Of a stretch of 64,000 bases of DNA, positions 8,429 to 17,143 are shown one piece after another (within the stretch, counting starts at the first letter, position 1; each line of letters begins with the position of its first letter). The notes beneath the pieces were generated by a model. It was not told where the DNA came from. It was given only the letters and a program-made list of their open reading frames with translations, and did not search any database. This DNA is from Ignavibacteriales bacterium. Its GTDB lineage: Bacteria > Bacteroidota > Ignavibacteria > Ignavibacteriales > Ignavibacteriaceae. Location: NCBI GenBank assembly GCA_020061465.1, contig JAGUYG010000020.1, forward strand, positions 62,001 to 126,000, written 5' to 3'. A program made the translations under genes and the position numbers.

Positions 8429-10090
8429 TTATCTCATTCTATAAATAATCTCGCCGTCGAAAACAGTCATCTCAACAACCACATCTTTTATCTTAACGGG
8501 ATCAATTTTTAGGATGTCCTCAGATAAAACTACAAAATCTGCCAACTTGTCCGGTTCAATGCTTCCTTTAATGTCTTCTTCAAAGGCGGCATAAGCGCTG
8601 TTAATAGTGTAGCATTTAATCGCTTCTTCAACAAATATTTTTTGTTCGGGGATCCAGCCCTCTGGATTCAACTCATCTAACGTTCTTCTTGTAACTGCGG
8701 CATAAATACCAAGCAGAGGATTAAGAGGGGCTACTGTCCAATCTGTACCGAAGCATAACTTAACTCCGCTGTCGATGAAGGAACGAAAAGGATATGTGTA
8801 CTTTATTCTCTCAGGTCCTATTCTTTTCTCTGCCCAAACGCCATCATCAATGCAATGATATGGTTGAACAGAGGCAATTACATCTAATTCAGCGAAGCGT
8901 TTTATGTCATCAAATTTTACGTGCTGTGCATGTTCTATTCTCAGGCGTCTATCCCATGCAGGATTAGTTTTAATAATTTCCTCAAACACATCGAGCATGT
9001 AAGAATTAGCTCGATCACCGATCGCATGGATTGAAAGCTGCAATTGATTTTTATCGGCATCAAGAGCCCATTTTTTTAAACTACCATCTATAACTATATC
9101 CATCGGAAGTCCGGATGTAGTGGGATCTTGATGATATGGTTCGAAGAACCACGCTGTACTCGAACCTAACGATCCGTCAGCAAATCCTTTTAAGGAACCG
9201 AGTTTAAGTTTTTCTGAGCCGCTGTTGTATTTAATTCCACCCTTAACAAGCGATTGATAATTAGAAATGGGCATCCTTGTATAAATTCTGCAGGTCAGCT
9301 TTCCTTCTTGCTCAAGTTTTTTATAAGTCTCCAAATCTTTTGCATAAGTTATATCTTGAACACTGGTTACACCCAACTTTTTAGCATGGTCTAAAGCATA
9401 CCAGGCTGCCTCATAATATTCTTCGTCGGAGGGAGTAGGAATTATCGAGTAGATGAAGGACATGGCGTTATCTTTCAATATACCTGTTGGTTCACCTGTT
9501 ACTGGATCTTTCACGATTAGACCACCTTCAGGGCTTTCGGTGTTCTTGTCTATTCCGGCAAGTTTCAAAGCGTAAGAATTTGCCAATGCCATGTGTCCGT
9601 CAAACCTATCGACAAAAATTGGTGTAGTGGGTGAAAAGTCATCAATCATTTCTTTTGTGGGAAGGTCTTTTGCTTCCCATGCTTCGTGGTTCCAATTACC
9701 GCCTGTAATCCATTTGCCTTCATGCTGTGTAACGTAATCTTGAAGAATGGCTTTGAATTCGGAAGTTGATTTGGCGGGTCTTAAATCGATTCCGGTTAGG
9801 TAAAATCCTCCGCTTATGAAATGAACATGGTTATCGATAAAACCGGGAAGCATTAATTTTCCTTTAAGATCAATAATTTCGGTTTGGGAATTGGAAAGCG
9901 ACTTTATCTCATCATTGCTTCCGGCTTTAATTATTTTATTGCCTTCAATCAGAACTGCTTCAACAAGGGGCTGTTGTGGATTAACGGTATATATCTTACC
10001 ATTAATAAATGCTTTTTTTTGTTGTGAGTTAGTCACGCAGCATATTCCCGCTATTGTTAACATAAAGATAACAAGTAATAGATTTTTCAT
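8429..10090 (-). CDS. Exported amidohydrolase (YtcJ-like, Amidohydro_3)
   Basis: The 553-aa product starts with a signal peptide (MKNLLLVIFML, cleavage near residue 22). It continues with the amidohydrolase beta-sandwich (AFINGKIYTVNP), the metal-binding HxH in GFIDNHVHF, and a TIM barrel carrying IHAIGDRAN, RIEHAQHV and CFGTDW motifs. A final GSIEPDKLADFVVLSEDILKI closes the composite domain. These are the hallmarks of the YtcJ/NfdA group that hydrolyses amide or imide bonds; the physiological substrate is unknown. An AAGGGAGC ribosome site precedes the ATG at 10090. The signal peptide has two adjacent Cys but no good lipobox, so a soluble periplasmic location is favoured. It is transcribed away from bshB1. 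Confidence 0.88.
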   Translation of the reverse strand: MKNLLLVIFMLTIAGICCVTNSQQKKAFINGKIYTVNPQQPLVEAVLIEGNKIIKAGSNDEIKSLSNSQTEIIDLKGKLMLPGFIDNHVHFISGGFYLTGIDLRPAKSTSEFKAILQDYVTQHEGKWITGGNWNHEAWEAKDLPTKEMIDDFSPTTPIFVDRFDGHMALANSYALKLAGIDKNTESPEGGLIVKDPVTGEPTGILKDNAMSFIYSIIPTPSDEEYYEAAWYALDHAKKLGVTSVQDITYAKDLETYKKLEQEGKLTCRIYTRMPISNYQSLVKGGIKYNSGSEKLKLGSLKGFADGSLGSSTAWFFEPYHQDPTTSGLPMDIVIDGSLKKWALDADKNQLQLSIHAIGDRANSYMLDVFEEIIKTNPAWDRRLRIEHAQHVKFDDIKRFAELDVIASVQPYHCIDDGVWAEKRIGPERIKYTYPFRSFIDSGVKLCFGTDWTVAPLNPLLGIYAAVTRRTLDELNPEGWIPEQKIFVEEAIKCYTINSAYAAFEEDIKGSIEPDKLADFVVLSEDILKIDPVKIKDVVVEMTVFDGEIIYRMR

Positions 10091-10238
10091 TAAAAGCTCC
10101 CTTTGTTATTTTTAGAAAATTCATAAATGAAATTAAAGATAAAATTAGAAACAAATGGAATCCGTAATAAAAAAATAATAACTTGTATTATTAAAAATCA
10201 TAAACCTATTCAGCTTCAGCAAATAAAATATTAATTGT

Positions 10239-10964
10239 ATGAATCTTGACGTCCTTGTCTTTTCTGCGCATCCTGACGATGCAGAGCTTTCAATGGGGGG
10301 TACAATAGCTAAATTAACACACAATGAATTAAAAGTCGGACTAATCGATCTAACACGCGGTGAATTAGGATCGAGAGGCACACCTGAAATCAGACAAAGA
10401 GAAGCTTTTCAAGCCGCATTAACTTTGAAAGCCGCCTTACGAGAAAATTTAAATATTCTGGACGGTAATATTCAAAGGAACAAAGAAAATCTTATGAAAA
10501 TTATTCTTCAAATAAGAAGGTATCGTCCGCAGATAATTTTCGCACCGTACAAAAATGACCGGCATCCCGACCACATGGATACAAGTGTGCTTACTAAAGA
10601 AGCTATGTTCGCTTCGGGGTTAGCGAAATTAAAAACATTCGACCGGGAAGTGCCGCAGAAGGTATTCCGCCCGCAGAAATTGTTTTATTACATGCAAACG
10701 TACACTTTTGAACCGACTTTTATCGTAGATATAACTGATTTCTTTCAGCAAAAGATGAATGCAATTCAGTCTTACTCGACACAATTTTTTAATCCAAAAA
10801 GCACCGAACCGGAAACTTTTATAAGCCGCCCGGAATTTTTAAGTTACCTTGAAGCAAGATCTGTGTTCTACGGTTTTCAGATCGGGAAAAAATACGGCGA
10901 GCCTTTTTACTCAGAAGAAAAAATTGAGTTAGATCTTGCTGCCCTCTTGAAGATTAAAGAATGA
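10239..10964 (+). CDS. bshB1: Bacillithiol biosynthesis deacetylase BshB1
   Basis: The 241-aa protein belongs to the LmbE/PIG-L zinc deacetylases. The AHPDDAE motif at residues 10-16 supplies zinc ligands and the catalytic Asp, and a later HPDHMD gives another His ligand. The GLIDLTRGELGSRGTPEIR segment is characteristic of BshB1, which removes acetyl from N-acetylglucosaminyl-malate in bacillithiol synthesis. Bacillithiol is the low-molecular-weight thiol in many Bacteroidota. The length fits and there is no signal peptide. The partner genes bshA and bshC are not in this window. It contrasts with the exported PIG-L protein at 14770. Confidence 0.9.
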   Translation: MNLDVLVFSAHPDDAELSMGGTIAKLTHNELKVGLIDLTRGELGSRGTPEIRQREAFQAALTLKAALRENLNILDGNIQRNKENLMKIILQIRRYRPQIIFAPYKNDRHPDHMDTSVLTKEAMFASGLAKLKTFDREVPQKVFRPQKLFYYMQTYTFEPTFIVDITDFFQQKMNAIQSYSTQFFNPKSTEPETFISRPEFLSYLEARSVFYGFQIGKKYGEPFYSEEKIELDLAALLKIKE

Positions 10965-11019
10965 TTCTAAGACCGTAAAGTAGTATGATCCCAACAACTG
11001 CCTGTATCTTTGGTACGAT

Positions 11020-11778
11020 TTACTGCTCTATGTCGGGTATATCAAAAAGCAAATCCGGTAGCTCTTTATTTAATTCGATATTAGTGATTAGCTGCGTTAC
11101 AGTTTTACCGCCTTCTTTTCCGATCGAAGATTCCTTTGGAAAGGATCGTTCCGATATTTGGAATTTAAACGGCATCGGAATGCCTTCGACACTCTTGTAA
11201 TCTCCAATTATTGTCTCTTTCTCGTGCACGACATCTTCATCTTTCAGGCGCTGAATAGTTTTTGTTAATAAATATGTTTTAGCATCTAAATAAAGCAGCG
11301 CTTCATCTCCCGTCGGTTTAGTGCACCTGATTTTAAATGTATTTTTCCCTCCAACTTTTTCGGTACCGATCAGTTCCAAATCATGTCCCCTTTCACGGTA
11401 GCAGAAGAAATATCCGTCAAGATCAGCCATGAATTTAATTTCCTCTAAGGCTCTGCCTGTTAGCGTTTGTGGAGCGGTATCACCTATTTCCTTTGAAAAA
11501 GACCAACCGGTTTTGCCGTTGTAAGTCGTAATATTTTTATTCCCGGTTTCTCCCGATTCAATACGGATTTTATTCGGTCGTTTATGGTAAATAATCATCG
11601 GTGTTGAAATGGACCCCTCTTTTATGGTAATCTTCTTAATTATTGTTTGAAGCTTATTGAATTTATCCTGTTTAACGGCATCGAATTGGAGGTCAATTAT
11701 TTCATTTAATGATTGCGAAGCAGCCTGAACCGAGAAAAGAAAAAACACTGCTGCCAAAAAGAAAAATACTCTTTTCAT
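11020..11778 (-). CDS. Periplasmic LolA-like outer-membrane lipoprotein-sorting family protein
   Basis: The 252-aa protein has a clear signal peptide (MKRVFFFLAAVFFLFSVQA) and a beta-rich mature part of the LolA/LolB-like fold. Recognisable segments are KRPNKIRIESGETG, YNGKTGWSF, the central LELIGTEKVGGKNTFKIR and LYLDAKTYLLTKT, which match the family pattern of an outer-membrane lipoprotein-sorting protein. LolA proper carries lipoproteins through the periplasm; this divergent relative may do so or bind another lipid. An AGAGGATAAA ribosome site lies directly before the ATG. The slipin/NfeD pair lies upstream on the same strand, and the 65-nt gap allows cotranscription. Confidence 0.8.
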   Translation of the reverse strand: MKRVFFFLAAVFFLFSVQAASQSLNEIIDLQFDAVKQDKFNKLQTIIKKITIKEGSISTPMIIYHKRPNKIRIESGETGNKNITTYNGKTGWSFSKEIGDTAPQTLTGRALEEIKFMADLDGYFFCYRERGHDLELIGTEKVGGKNTFKIRCTKPTGDEALLYLDAKTYLLTKTIQRLKDEDVVHEKETIIGDYKSVEGIPMPFKFQISERSFPKESSIGKEGGKTVTQLITNIELNKELPDLLFDIPDIEQ

Positions 11779-11843
11779 TTTATCCTCTCCCTCTTTAGAT
11801 ATTCAATAATGAATATCGAATACAGCAGTTAGGTTTAACCGCT

Positions 11844-12605
11844 TTATTCTTTTTTGTTTTTTTCCAAGAACGGAGTTAATAGATCAATCGGAACTGGAAA
11901 GATTATTGTCGAATTTTTTTCAGAAGCGATCTCCGTAAGGGTTTGTAAAAATCTTAACTGTAAAGCCTGCGGCTGTTTACTTATAATTTCAGCAGCATCG
12001 GCAAGCTTCTGGCTAGCCTGAAATTCCCCTTCTGCATGAATTACTTTTGCTCTTCGTTCACGTTCTGCTTCGGCTTGTTTTGCCATTGCGCGCTGCATCT
12101 CAAGGGGTAAATCGACGTGCTTTACTTCGACATTGGAAACCTTAATTCCCCATGGTTCAGTCTGTTGGTCTATAATCTGCTGCAGCTTGTGGTTTATTTT
12201 ATCCCTTTCTGCAAGGAGTTCATCGAGCTGTGATTGACCTACAACACTTCTCAGGGTTGTTTGTGAAAGTTGCGACGTCGCATCGAGATAACTTTCGACT
12301 TCAACAATTGCCTTCGCTGCATGCACAACTCTAAAATAGACCACGGCATTCACTTTGAGCGAAACATTATCTCTGGTAATTATGTCCTGCGTAGGAACAT
12401 CCATCACAATTGTTCTAAGGCCAACCCGAACCATGCGGTCGACGATAGGTATTAGCAATATCAAACCGGGACCTTTGGCACCGATGAGCCTGCCTAATCT
12501 GAAAACCACCCCGCGCTCGTATTCTCTCAAAATTTTGATAGCGCTGGATAAAATAAATATTATGAATAAAATAATAACCGACAGAAATGTTGGAAGAATT
12601 GACAT
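11844..12605 (-). CDS. Slipin (stomatin-like SPFH membrane protein)
   Basis: The 253-aa protein has one N-terminal membrane helix (residues 4-24) followed by a complete SPFH/band 7 domain ([41 protein letters not shown]-type segment and [18 protein letters not shown]). It ends in a coiled-coil rich in Ala, Glu and Arg ([17 protein letters not shown]) and a short hydrophobic tail. Slipins oligomerise in the inner membrane and organise membrane microdomains. The gene lies 30 nt downstream of the NfeD protease gene on the same strand, the classic slipin/NfeD pair in which the protease can cleave the slipin C terminus. Length is typical. Confidence 0.93.
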   Translation of the reverse strand: MSILPTFLSVIILFIIFILSSAIKILREYERGVVFRLGRLIGAKGPGLILLIPIVDRMVRVGLRTIVMDVPTQDIITRDNVSLKVNAVVYFRVVHAAKAIVEVESYLDATSQLSQTTLRSVVGQSQLDELLAERDKINHKLQQIIDQQTEPWGIKVSNVEVKHVDLPLEMQRAMAKQAEAERERRAKVIHAEGEFQASQKLADAAEIISKQPQALQLRFLQTLTEIASEKNSTIIFPVPIDLLTPFLEKNKKE

Positions 12606-12635
12606 GTTCTACTCCTTCTTGAGTAATGTTTAAGC

Positions 12636-13919
12636 TCAGTTAATTTTTTTTACTAATAATTTTAAACTATTAATTTTTGTTACCATCACTTTCTCCCCTG
12701 TATTAATTAAACCCTCAATCGATTCGGCATTCCAAATTTCACCGTGAACTCTTACTTGTCCGGCAGGATTTAAATCTGTAATAGCTTGTCCTATTTCGTT
12801 AATCAATCCTTCAATACCCGTTGTAGGTTTTTTTCTTTGAGCTTTTATTCCGAACGTGATGGCAAATGAGAAGAAAAGCACTGTAAGTGCTACAATGAGT
12901 ATAATAATCGGAAGCGAAATTTCTATTATATCAAAAACTGATTCGGTATCGATTAACATAATTGAACCCAAGATTAATGCTACTGTACCGCCAATGGTAA
13001 GTATACCATAACTTACTACCTTAATTTCGAGTATAAAAAGAATAATAGCAAAAATTATTAATGCCAATCCGGCATAATTAACCGGAAGCGTATGCAATGA
13101 GTAGAATGCTAAGATTATACAAATCCCCCCAATTACACCGGGTAAAATTGACCCCGGATTATAGAGTTCAAACAGTAAACCATAAATGCCAAGCATGAAA
13201 AGTATATAAGCAATATTTGGATCGCTTAAAATATTCAAGATTTTTTGCGAAAAGGTCATCTCAACTTCAACGACCGCAGCTTCAGCCGTTTTTAAAGTTA
13301 CAATCCCTTTAACAGTTTCAACGGATTTTCCGTCAAGATCTTTTAATAATTCTTGAATGTTCGGTGAAATAAAATTTATTACGTTTTGTTTCTTTGCTTC
13401 GGTTTCGGTAAGCGACAAGCTTTTTCTAACGGCTTCTTCAGCCCACTTAACATTCCTATTCCTTTTTTCGCTTATTGTACGAATGAATGCCGCTGCATCG
13501 TTTGTTGCTTTTTCCATCATTATAGAATCTTGTGCGCCCTGTAAAGAAACAGGATGCGCAGCCCCGATGTTTGTGCCGGGAGCCATTACGGCAAAATGTG
13601 CTGCCATTGTAATAAACACACCTGCCGAAGCTGCCTGAGCACCCGGCGGAGAAACATACACAACGACCGGTATTTGAGCTTCCAATATTTCGGTGACTAT
13701 TACTCTTGTGCTTTTTAACAATCCCCCCGGTGTATTAAGTTTTATGATTAAGCACTGGGCATTTTCTTGTGCGGCAGTTTTAATTGAAGTTTGAACATAA
13801 TCGCTCGCAGCGGGATTAATTGCTCCATCGATAGTTATTACATATACTTTTTCGGATTGAGCAAAAAGATTCAAGGATAAGAATGATATAAATGCAATAT
13901 TTAAAATGATACTGCGCAT
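12636..13919 (-). CDS. NfeD family membrane-bound serine protease (ClpP class)
   Basis: The 427-aa protein has a signal peptide, then a ClpP-like protease domain at about 25-220. It contains KLNTPGGLL and PPGAQAASAGVFITMAAH, where the Ser of ASAG is the expected nucleophile, and a Lys in the EEAVRKSLSLT helix as general base. Four or five membrane helices follow (about 230-360), and a C-terminal NfeD OB-fold domain at about 370-427. This is the long NfeD1b form, known in archaea to cleave the partner stomatin. The gene precedes the slipin gene, giving a two-gene operon for membrane quality control. Confidence 0.93.
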   Translation of the reverse strand: MRSIILNIAFISFLSLNLFAQSEKVYVITIDGAINPAASDYVQTSIKTAAQENAQCLIIKLNTPGGLLKSTRVIVTEILEAQIPVVVYVSPPGAQAASAGVFITMAAHFAVMAPGTNIGAAHPVSLQGAQDSIMMEKATNDAAAFIRTISEKRNRNVKWAEEAVRKSLSLTETEAKKQNVINFISPNIQELLKDLDGKSVETVKGIVTLKTAEAAVVEVEMTFSQKILNILSDPNIAYILFMLGIYGLLFELYNPGSILPGVIGGICIILAFYSLHTLPVNYAGLALIIFAIILFILEIKVVSYGILTIGGTVALILGSIMLIDTESVFDIIEISLPIIILIVALTVLFFSFAITFGIKAQRKKPTTGIEGLINEIGQAITDLNPAGQVRVHGEIWNAESIEGLINTGEKVMVTKINSLKLLVKKIN

Positions 13920-14224
13920 AATTCTTCCCCGTATAAGGGCGGAATCAAAATAGAGAAAAAAAAATGTGAAATCAAGTTATGTTCTGCTGGTAAAAAAGGA
14001 CGCATTGAGTTGGATTGATTGGTTGATATGCTGATGTGCTAATATGCTGATGTTTTGAATGGTTGTCCTTATAATCCGCTTGAAATGGTTGAATGAAATT
14101 TTTTATGGGTTAAGATTTTCAAACCAAAGTATGTTAAAAGAATTGATACACAAAAGTTATTTACACACCTCTCGGCCCTCTCCCGCCTGACGAAATGATT
14201 ATTGAAGGGTCAGTCGGGTAAACA

Positions 14225-14268
14225 AGAGGGGACAATGCTCTTTTCAAAATAGTGGAGGTGTCCCCTCT
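14225..14268. repeat. 10-bp inverted repeat
   Basis: AGAGGGGACA at 14225-14234 is matched exactly by TGTCCCCTCT at 14259-14268, with a 24-nt loop. Flanking sequence carries further C-run/G-run complementarity (CCCTCTCCC upstream, GGGAGGGG downstream). The layout resembles small non-autonomous palindromic repeats, but no target-site duplication was seen. Confidence 0.45.
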
Positions 14269-14546
14269 CGGGAGGGGATGTCAGTTGATCCTTGGAAAGG
14301 GGTGGGTCAATATGTAATACTGACAAAGTATCTTTTTTAGTAGGCTTTAGAATACAAAATTAATCTTAACTAAAAAAACAGAGCCTGTCACATCCCGTTC
14401 CGCGGAACAAAAATATCATTGAGGATAATATTCTCTCCTTTTCAGTTGCCAGCGATGCTGTGCTCAGATTGGATGTTTGACCCGTCATGGTTAAAGCTTA
14501 GGCGGGCAGGTTAATTGTCTAATTACCTACTTGGGTATTGCGTTCA

Positions 14547-14632
14547 ACTGCAAACTGAAGACTGTCGACTGCCGGTTGAAATTGCCTACTGCCTATTGGT
14601 TGTTGAAGACTTCCGACTGAAGACTGCAGACT
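14547..14632 (+). repeat. Degenerate heptamer repeats (ACTGNNN / NNNGACT)
   Basis: At 14547-14581 units run ACTGCAA, ACTGAAG, ACTGTCG, ACTGCCG, GTTGAAA. At 14605-14632 units run GAAGACT, TCCGACT, GAAGACT, GCAGACT. The period is exactly 7 in both. Similar period-7 tracts follow the genes ending at 35083 and 55372. Confidence 0.6.
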
Positions 14633-14681
14633 TACATTACCTACTGCATATTGATTATTAAAACTCACTGAAACTATTTCT

Positions 14682-14711
14682 TTGATATAAATTTTAATCT
14701 GCCTATTTTTT
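14682..14711 (+). promoter_or_regulatory. Candidate promoter for the sugar cluster
   Basis: TTG at 14682-14684 (within TTTG) and TATTTTTT at 14704-14711 are 19 nt apart, one mismatch from the Bacteroidota TTG-N19-20-TAnnTTTG pattern. It lies about 60 nt upstream of the PIG-L start, with an AAGGGAGGAA ribosome site between. Confidence 0.3.
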
Positions 14712-14769
14712 AGTGAATCATTGCCGCTCTTTTTAACATATTCATTTCACATATAAGGGAGGAATCTAA

Positions 14770-15666
14770 ATGAAAGTTCATTACATCCTTGCCGTCTTAT
14801 CTATTTGCATTGTTATTACAAATATAAGTTATACACAAAGTGATCAACAAAAAAAACAACTGCGTGTACTAATTATTGGTGCACACCCCGACGATGCCGA
14901 AAAAGGTGCAGGAACGGCTGCTAAATATGCAGCCTTAGGACATGCTGTAAAATTAGTTTCTGTAACAAACGGCGATGCAGGTCATTTTGAAATCGGCGGA
15001 GGTCCACTTGCAAAGCGGAGAGAACTCGAAGCCAAAAAAGCCGGTGAAGTTATCGGTGTCGAATATGTTACACTCGATAACCATGACGGGGAATTAATGC
15101 CAACTCTCGAAAACAGAAGGCAAATAATTAAACTGATTCGAGAGTTTAACCCGAACATTGTATTTTCACCCCGACCGAACGATTATCATCCCGATCACAG
15201 ATATACAAGCATTCTTGTGCAGGATGCAGCATATATGGTTACTGTTCCAAATATTCTGCCTAAGACCCCGCATCTTGAAAAAAATCCTGTCTTTATGTAT
15301 TTGAGTGATGGATTCACAAAACCATATCCATTTCAAGCAGATGTAGTGGTAGGAATAGACGAAGTAATTGAAAAGAAGATAGATATGTACCATCAGCATA
15401 CATCGCAAATGTATGAGTGGCTGCCTTATAACCGTGGAGCTTTAGATCAAGTTCCGAAGGATCCAAAAGAAAGAAGAGAATGGTTAGCTGAAAGCAGAAA
15501 AAAATCAGATGAAAACGCCGCCAATAAATATAGAGATAAGCTGATAGAACTTTATGGTAAAGAAAAGGGAGCTAAAATAAAATATGCCGAAGCATTTGAA
15601 GCCTCCGAGTACGGCAGCAGACTGACACCTGAAAATTTAAAAATTCTATTTCCGTTTTTTGAGTAA
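14770..15666 (+). CDS. Exported PIG-L/LmbE family deacetylase
   Basis: The 298-aa protein is a second LmbE-like zinc deacetylase, distinct from BshB1. A signal peptide (cleavage near YTQS, residue 23) sends it out of the cytoplasm. AHPDDAEKG at residues 38-46 and HPDHRYTS supply the zinc ligands and catalytic Asp. Secreted PIG-L enzymes remove N-acetyl groups from amino-sugars or glycoconjugates. It has an excellent AAGGGAGGA ribosome site and opens the plus-strand sugar cluster, which suggests it acts on an incoming acetylated sugar. The specific substrate is not readable. Confidence 0.9.
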   Translation: MKVHYILAVLSICIVITNISYTQSDQQKKQLRVLIIGAHPDDAEKGAGTAAKYAALGHAVKLVSVTNGDAGHFEIGGGPLAKRRELEAKKAGEVIGVEYVTLDNHDGELMPTLENRRQIIKLIREFNPNIVFSPRPNDYHPDHRYTSILVQDAAYMVTVPNILPKTPHLEKNPVFMYLSDGFTKPYPFQADVVVGIDEVIEKKIDMYHQHTSQMYEWLPYNRGALDQVPKDPKERREWLAESRKKSDENAANKYRDKLIELYGKEKGAKIKYAEAFEASEYGSRLTPENLKILFPFFE

Positions 15667-15707
15667 TAAGTTTCCTTACACATAGGTCTGTTTTAATGTT
15701 CTTTATG

Positions 15708-15761
15708 CTCGTACTCTTACTCTTGTTCTTGCTCTTAATCATAATCGTAATCTTACTCGAT
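15708..15761 (+). repeat. Nine-unit degenerate hexamer repeat
   Basis: Units of six bases follow without interruption: CTCGTA, CTCTTA, CTCTTG, TTCTTG, CTCTTA, ATCATA, ATCGTA, ATCTTA, CTCGAT. The pattern is NTCNTA/G. It lies in the 190-nt spacer after the PIG-L gene and is a simple-sequence tract with no coding sense. Confidence 0.6.
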
Positions 15762-15855
15762 TTGATGCTGATCAAAAGTATAGTAAATTTTACGATCAAG
15801 ATAGAACGCTCAAAATGAGTTAATAATATTTTTAATTAAGCAGGGGAATATCCTT

Positions 15856-17109
15856 ATGCGGAGAAACTATTTCATCGTCTGTCTGATCTTCTTAACTTTT
15901 TTCGTTATTTCATTCTTAACGAATATCATCGGTCCGCTTATTCCGGATATCATAAATTCCTTTAATTTAAGCTTGACTATGGTGGCGGTGCTTCCATTTG
16001 CATTTTTTATTTCTTATGGTGTTATGTCGATACCTTCCGGAATTTTCTTAGAAAGAATAAAAGAAAAAGCCATTATGTTAATAGCATTTGTTATTGCATT
16101 CATAGGATCAATCACCTTTGCATTAGCTCCCGATTACTCGGTTGCAATCATTTCTCTTTTTCTCATCGGTGCAGGAATGGCAATGCTTCAAGTCGCAATT
16201 AATCCGCTGCTGCGGCAAGCTGGCGGAGAAGAACATTTTGCTTTTAATTCTGTTTTAGCTCAGTTGATTTTTGGATTAGCTTCTTTTTTAAGCCCAAGAG
16301 TATATACGGGTTTAGTTCTTAATTTAAATACCGGGTCATCGGAACAAAATTTATTTTTATCGACTTTGTCAAAATTAGTACCCGATAACCTACCATGGAT
16401 TTCTCTTTATTGGATTTTTGCTTTGATTTCATTAGTAATGTTTGCGATAATTTTATTATCCCGTTTTCCCAAAGTCGAATTGAAAGCAGAAGAAAAGGTT
16501 GGAACTTTTCAAAATCATATTGAGCTGCTAAAAAATCCAATTGTAATACTTTATTTTATCGGAATATTTTGCTACGTTGGTTCCGAGCAAGGCGTTGCAA
16601 ATTGGATTTCACAATTCTTAACGGTTTACCACGGATATGATCCACAAACAACCGGTGCATCTACAGTGTCATGGTTCTGGGGATTGATGACAGCCGGCTG
16701 CCTCCTTGGATTACTGTTGTTAAAATTTATAGATAGCAGAGTTATATTAATTATTTTTACAATTTCAGCAATCATTAGCTTAACAACAGCGCTTTTTAGC
16801 TCCGGATCAATTGCCCTAATTGCTTTTCCTTTAGTCGGTTTCTTTGCCTCAGTGATGTGGTCCGTTATTTTTTCATTAGCCCTTAATTCGGTTGAAAGAC
16901 TCCATGGATCTTTTTCCGGAATATTAGTTACCGGAATTGTTGGGGGTGCTGTTCTTCCTTTGATAATTGGTTCATTAAGTGAAAGTTTTGGCTTGCGTAC
17001 AGGGATGTTAGTGCTGTACCTTACTTTTGGTTATATTCTTTCAATTGGTTTTTGGGCAAAACCTTTGATAACCAATAAAACAATTCAGTGGAAAAAAGTA
17101 AAGGAATAA
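15856..17109 (+). CDS. MFS sugar transporter (FucP-like)
   Basis: The 417-aa integral membrane protein has about twelve hydrophobic helices in two halves, as in the major facilitator superfamily. FNLSLTMVAVLPFAFFISYG, GIFLERIKEKA and GAGMAMLQVAINPLLRQAGG resemble the fucose/glucose/galactose-proton symporter group, where NP in helix 4 is conserved. It should import a monosaccharide across the inner membrane with protons. A GCAGGGGAA ribosome site precedes the ATG. It lies 34 nt upstream of the ROK kinase gene, so import and phosphorylation are probably coupled in one operon. Confidence 0.88.
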   Translation: MRRNYFIVCLIFLTFFVISFLTNIIGPLIPDIINSFNLSLTMVAVLPFAFFISYGVMSIPSGIFLERIKEKAIMLIAFVIAFIGSITFALAPDYSVAIISLFLIGAGMAMLQVAINPLLRQAGGEEHFAFNSVLAQLIFGLASFLSPRVYTGLVLNLNTGSSEQNLFLSTLSKLVPDNLPWISLYWIFALISLVMFAIILLSRFPKVELKAEEKVGTFQNHIELLKNPIVILYFIGIFCYVGSEQGVANWISQFLTVYHGYDPQTTGASTVSWFWGLMTAGCLLGLLLLKFIDSRVILIIFTISAIISLTTALFSSGSIALIAFPLVGFFASVMWSVIFSLALNSVERLHGSFSGILVTGIVGGAVLPLIIGSLSESFGLRTGMLVLYLTFGYILSIGFWAKPLITNKTIQWKKVKE

Positions 17110-17143
17110 AAACTTTCTTAAATTTTAATTAACTGCAGCAAAT

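Larger units (their letters stand above)
13920..14769. other. 850-bp intergenic region rich in short repeats
   Basis: No gene is supported here. Between the divergent nfeD and PIG-L genes lie a duplicated ATATGCTGATG (near 14026 and 14042), the 10-bp inverted repeat at 14225-14268, a G/C-rich patch with CTCTCGGGAGGGG, and two heptamer tracts (14547-14581 and 14605-14632). The repeats suggest a decayed or hypervariable spacer, not a coding remnant. Confidence 0.6.

Noticed and set aside
8309-8512. Plus-strand 67-codon open frame
   Set aside because: Its 3' half overlaps the amidohydrolase coding strand, it has no ribosome site and no protein-like composition.
13920-14769. Possible CRISPR or tRNA in the repeat-rich gap
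   Set aside because: Repeat units are only 7-11 bp and degenerate with no spacers of constant length; no cloverleaf or TTCGANNC arm was found.
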